A stretch of 9,691 nt of DNA from an uncultured Desulfovibrio sp. Lineage in GTDB: Bacteria > Desulfobacterota > Desulfovibrionia > Desulfovibrionales > Desulfovibrionaceae. Position 1 is the stretch's first letter; every line of letters begins with the position of its first letter. Where the stretch lies: assembly GCA_900555975.1 (NCBI GenBank), contig USNI01000028.1:1-9691 (forward strand). Direction: 5' to 3'. The position numbers were made by a program, and so were the translations under genes. The notes under the pieces were generated by a model. That model saw only the letters and a list, made by a program, of their open reading frames with translations. It was not told where the DNA came from and searched no databases. Positions 6,978 to 9,691 of this stretch are shown here, piece by piece.

Positions 6978-7084
6978 ATAAGGCGCGGGCAAGCAACAAG
7001 CCCTTGCATGACTGGACAAGCCATCCGTTTTACGGGCGGTCCTGACCATGGTCGTTGTCAGGCGTGGTGTTCTTTTCCGTGTCC

Positions 7085-8194
7085 TCAGCTCAGGCGGTTT
7101 CTGAACAGCCATCCGGCCAGAGGCAGCGTGACGGCGGCGACGGCCAGCATGGGAACGAAGTTCGGCGCGATGTCGGAGAGCGTGGCTCCTTCGAGGTAGA
7201 CGCTGCGGATGCACACCAGCGCAAAGCGCAGAGGATTGGCACAGGTGGCGATCTGCATGGCTTCGGGCATGGCGCTGACGGGCGTGGCGAGGCCGGAGAG
7301 CAGCACCATGGGAAGAAGCACCACGAAGCAGTAGACGAGCGCCTGCTGCATGTTCAGGGAAATGGCGGAGATGCACAGACCGAGACCTGCGCAGCTCAGG
7401 GTGAAGACGCCGAGTGCGATATAGAGATCGGCAAAGCTGCCCGCAAAGGGAATGTCGAACCAGAACAGACAGACGAGAAGCACGAGCGAGGCCTGCGCAA
7501 TGCCCACCACCACGGGCGGAATGGCCTTTCCTATGAGAATTTCCCAGGGGGAGAGCGGGGTGACCAGCATCTGATCGAAGGTGCCCTGTTCCCGCTCGCG
7601 GGCCACGGAGAGGGCGGCGAGCAGCATGATCTGTATGATGCTGAGCGAGCCGAGCATGCCGGGCATGATGTTCCAGCGGGTTTCAAGCTGCGGGTTGAAC
7701 CATGCGCGGATGACGAGATTCACCGGAGACTTCCGGCCGCGGGAGGCATTCCAGGCTTCCACGATCTGAGAAACGTATCCCTGGGCGATGGAGGCCGTGG
7801 TGGAATTGCGTCCGTCGAGGATGACCTGCACGTCCGCGTTCTGCCCGGAGAGAATGCGGTCGGCAAAGTCGCTTCCTATCTGCACGGCGAGCAGCGCCCT
7901 GCCGTCGTAGATCCACTTTTCGGCCTCGGCCGTGCTGTCGAGCGTGGCTTGACGCAGGAACTTGCCCGAACCGTCGAGCCGGGCCGCAAGATCGCGGGAA
8001 AGCGCGCTGCGGCTCTGATCGCAGATCACGTAGGGAATGACGTTGAGATCGTAGGTGGCGGCATAGCCGAAGATGAAGGACTGGATGACCACGGGAATGA
8101 TCAGCACCAGCCGGTTGGCCGGATCCTTGAAAATGATGAGCAGTTCCTTGATGCAGAGACTGCGCAGTCTTCGGAAGAAAAGCAGCACGGACAT
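7085..8194 (-). CDS. ABC-2 type exporter permease, YbhR-like
   Basis: This is an inner-membrane subunit of an ABC exporter of the YbhFSR / RbbA-YhhJ type, which usually works with an HlyD-like adaptor to export drugs or other compounds. The 369-residue protein has one N-terminal membrane segment (LVLIIPVVIQSFIFGYA, about 29-45) and then a large extracytoplasmic domain (about 50-175). Five or so hydrophobic segments fill the C-terminal half. The cytoplasmic coupling motif AREREQGTFDQMLVTPLSPWEILIGK is characteristic of the family. The start lies 3 bp after the stop of the other permease (TGA-GCC-ATG), indicating coupled translation. It is the last gene of the visible operon. The substrate cannot be deduced. 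Confidence 0.9.
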   Translation of the reverse strand: MSVLLFFRRLRSLCIKELLIIFKDPANRLVLIIPVVIQSFIFGYAATYDLNVIPYVICDQSRSALSRDLAARLDGSGKFLRQATLDSTAEAEKWIYDGRALLAVQIGSDFADRILSGQNADVQVILDGRNSTTASIAQGYVSQIVEAWNASRGRKSPVNLVIRAWFNPQLETRWNIMPGMLGSLSIIQIMLLAALSVAREREQGTFDQMLVTPLSPWEILIGKAIPPVVVGIAQASLVLLVCLFWFDIPFAGSFADLYIALGVFTLSCAGLGLCISAISLNMQQALVYCFVVLLPMVLLSGLATPVSAMPEAMQIATCANPLRFALVCIRSVYLEGATLSDIAPNFVPMLAVAAVTLPLAGWLFRNRLS

Positions 8195-8197
8195 GGC

Positions 8198-9330
8198 TCA
8201 GTCCAGGTTTTTGCGGGTGAAGCGGATGGCGATGCCCATGAAGAGAACGGCATAGAACGTCAGGGCAGCACAGTCGCGCAGAAGAATGGTGGCGTTGTCG
8301 CCGGCGAGAAAGATGGTTTTCAGGATTTCCATGTAGTAGGTGGCCGGCAGAATGTTGCCCACGATGCGGGCCGCAAGGGGAACGCTGCGCAGATCGAACA
8401 GAAAGCCGGAAAGAATGATTGCGGGCAGAAAACTCACCACAAGGGCTATCTGACAGGAGAGGAACTGGCTGCGCGTGACGGAGGAAATGGCCAGCCCCAT
8501 GCCCAGAGCCACGATGAGGTACAGCGAGGAACAGAGCAGAAACAGCAGCAGACTTCCGCGCATGGGCACATGAAAAAGCCATCGCGAGGCGGCAAGGCAG
8601 AGCAGCAGTCCCGTCGTTCCGAGAAGAAAATAGGGAATGATCTTCGAAAGCAGGATTTCCGCCCGTCCGACGGGGGAGACGAAGAGAGATTCAAGCGTTC
8701 CCCGTTCCCATTCTCTGGCCATGATGAGCGCGGTGAGAAAGGCGCCCACCAGCGTCATGATGATGACGATGAGTCCCGGCACCAGATACCAGGTGCTTTC
8801 CGCGGCCTCGTTGAACCAGATGCGGCTCTGCACCACTGCGGCGCCCGGAAGGCCTGCTCCGGCGGCGGAGGGTTCTCCGCGGTCCAGCGACGTCTGCATG
8901 CGCAGGGAAAGCAGCGCGCCCGTATACTGGCCGATGAGCGTGGCCGTGGTGGAGTCCACGCCGTGCAGAATGAGCTGCACCTTGGCGTCGCCCTTGGCGA
9001 AGCGGCTGTCGAAGTCGCCCGCGGTGCGCAGAATGGCATCCACCTCCCGCTTTTTCAGAAGCTCTTCGGCGTCGTGCATGGAGGGAACGTAGCGCGGAGA
9101 GAAGTAGGCCGAACCGTTCAGGCCGGCAAGCACGTCGCGCACCAGAGCGTGGAATGTTCCATGACCACGGCTATGGGAACGTTCTTCACATCCAGTGAAA
9201 GGCCGTAGCCGAAAATGAGTATGAGGATGATGGGCAGCACGATGCCGATCATGATGCTGCTCGGATCTCTGGAGATCTGTCGAAGCTCCTTGACCGTGAG
9301 AGCGCGGAGGCGGCGGAAGAATCCGGTCAT
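8198..9330 (-). pseudogene. ABC-2 type exporter permease, YbhS/YhhJ-like, with apparent frameshift
   Basis: Two frames together encode a permease paralogous to the YbhR-like neighbour. The first begins at an ATG (9330) with AGGAGG just upstream. It encodes MTGFFRRLRALTVKELRQ, a membrane segment (IGIVLPIILILIFGYGL) and DVKNVPIAVVMEHSTL, then ends at a TGA at 9118-9120. The second frame resumes as LVRDVLAGLNGSAYFSPRY and runs through the extracytoplasmic domain, the motif AREWERGTLESLFVSP and four or five membrane segments to the stop at 8198. Joining the two near 9143-9150 restores a continuous family-like protein of about 376 residues. The shift sits at a CTCT tract (minus strand), as if one CT were duplicated. 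As written the gene yields only a 70-residue fragment. A sequencing or assembly error is a serious alternative. Confidence 0.82.
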
Positions 9331-9343
9331 GTTTCCTCCTTTC

Positions 9344-9691
9344 TCAGGACGCGTCCGGACGGGATGCCCGGGAGCGTTCCACAATGCGGATGAAGGCCTC
9401 TTCCATGGTCGGGGCGTTTCCGCCCTGACGTCGCACGTCGTCGGGCGTGCCGAGCGCAAGCACGCGGCCCGCGTCCTGAATGAGCATTCTGTCGCAGTAT
9501 TCGGCCTCTTCCATGAAATGCGTGGTGATGATGACGGTGGTTCCGCCGTCGGACAGCGACGTGATGCGCCGCCAGAACAGGCGTCGGGCGAGGGGATCTA
9601 TGCCGCTTGTCGGTTCATCCAGAAAGAGGATCTCCGGGCGGTGCAGCATGCCCACGGCCATGGACAGACGCTGCTTGAAGCCTCCGGGAAG
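9344..9691 (-). CDS. ABC transporter ATP-binding protein, C-terminal part (cut by window edge)
   Basis: Only the last 115 residues are visible; the start and Walker A lie beyond position 9691. The fragment opens with the ABC signature LPGGFKQRLS and continues with Walker B ILFLDEPTSGIDP and the H-loop histidine in ITTHFMEEAEYCDRM. It ends with a short tail after APTMEEAFIRIVE, the pattern of ATPases partnering ABC-2 permeases (CcmA/YbhF/DrrA type). The stop lies 13 bp before the permease ATG, whose ribosome site fills the gap. Whether the full protein has one or two nucleotide-binding domains, as YbhF and RbbA do, cannot be seen. Confidence 0.93.
   Translation of the reverse strand, partial: LPGGFKQRLSMAVGMLHRPEILFLDEPTSGIDPLARRLFWRRITSLSDGGTTVIITTHFMEEAEYCDRMLIQDAGRVLALGTPDDVRRQGGNAPTMEEAFIRIVERSRASRPDAS

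Larger units (their letters stand above)
6617..7084. other. Long intergenic stretch without a convincing gene
   Basis: These 468 bases separate the acetyltransferase from the convergent ABC exporter operon. Short frames exist on both strands, the longest tidy one being 62 codons (7024 to 6836, minus). None has a ribosome site or recognisable sequence. Apart from the hairpins listed separately, there is a dyad CCTGAC...GTCAGG (7041-7062) enclosing the palindrome GACCATGGTC. I do not recognise a tRNA, tmRNA, SRP RNA or other known RNA here. Confidence 0.5.

Noticed and set aside
6836..7024. 62-codon minus-strand frame beyond the exporter operon
   Set aside because: No ribosome site, no recognisable sequence, and it ends inside a terminator-like hairpin.
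7055..9208. A 717-codon open frame on the plus strand across the two permeases
   Set aside because: Antisense to clear ABC-2 permeases; the Gly, His, Gln and Glu-rich product looks like the complement of membrane-protein codons, not a protein.

Overview
The window is about 9.7 kb of moderately GC-rich bacterial chromosome. The SecA ends in a zinc-finger tail, the RlpA is a lipoprotein with DPBB and SPOR domains, and an RmlA-type sugar nucleotidyltransferase is present. Together these point to a Gram-negative proteobacterium. The style of the genes, above all a tyrosine-recombinase-like protein resembling those of sulfate reducers, makes me favour a gut or sediment member of the Desulfovibrionaceae. 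That placement is inference.

Left end (1-1784, minus strand): a gene for a tyrosine-recombinase-fold protein is followed, with an ATGA stop/start overlap, by rfbA/rmlA (dTDP-glucose synthesis for rhamnose or O-antigen). The recombinase has lost four of the six canonical catalytic residues, including the nucleophilic tyrosine, but its reading frame is intact. Just upstream (1785-2056) lies an AT-rich control region with a perfect 21-bp inverted repeat whose arms enclose 105 bp. The right arm sits inside a 30-bp imperfect palindrome. The simplest reading is a recombinase-derived transcription regulator that controls itself and rfbA through paired operators. An invertible promoter is the competing reading. 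This is the most interesting part of the window.

Middle (2057-6616): rlpA (minus strand, with a strong intrinsic terminator) is divergent from secA (plus strand, with a good sigma70-type promoter). After the secA terminator comes a short leader rich in dyad symmetry, then a GNAT acetyltransferase gene.

Right (6617-9691): a stretch of about 470 bp without a convincing gene holds several terminator-like hairpins. It is followed by the 3' portion of a minus-strand ABC-2 exporter operon, in transcription order: ATPase (cut by the window edge), a YbhS/YhhJ-like permease, and a YbhR-like permease. The first permease carries an apparent frameshift at a CTCT tract near 9143-9150. It is either a broken gene or a sequence error.
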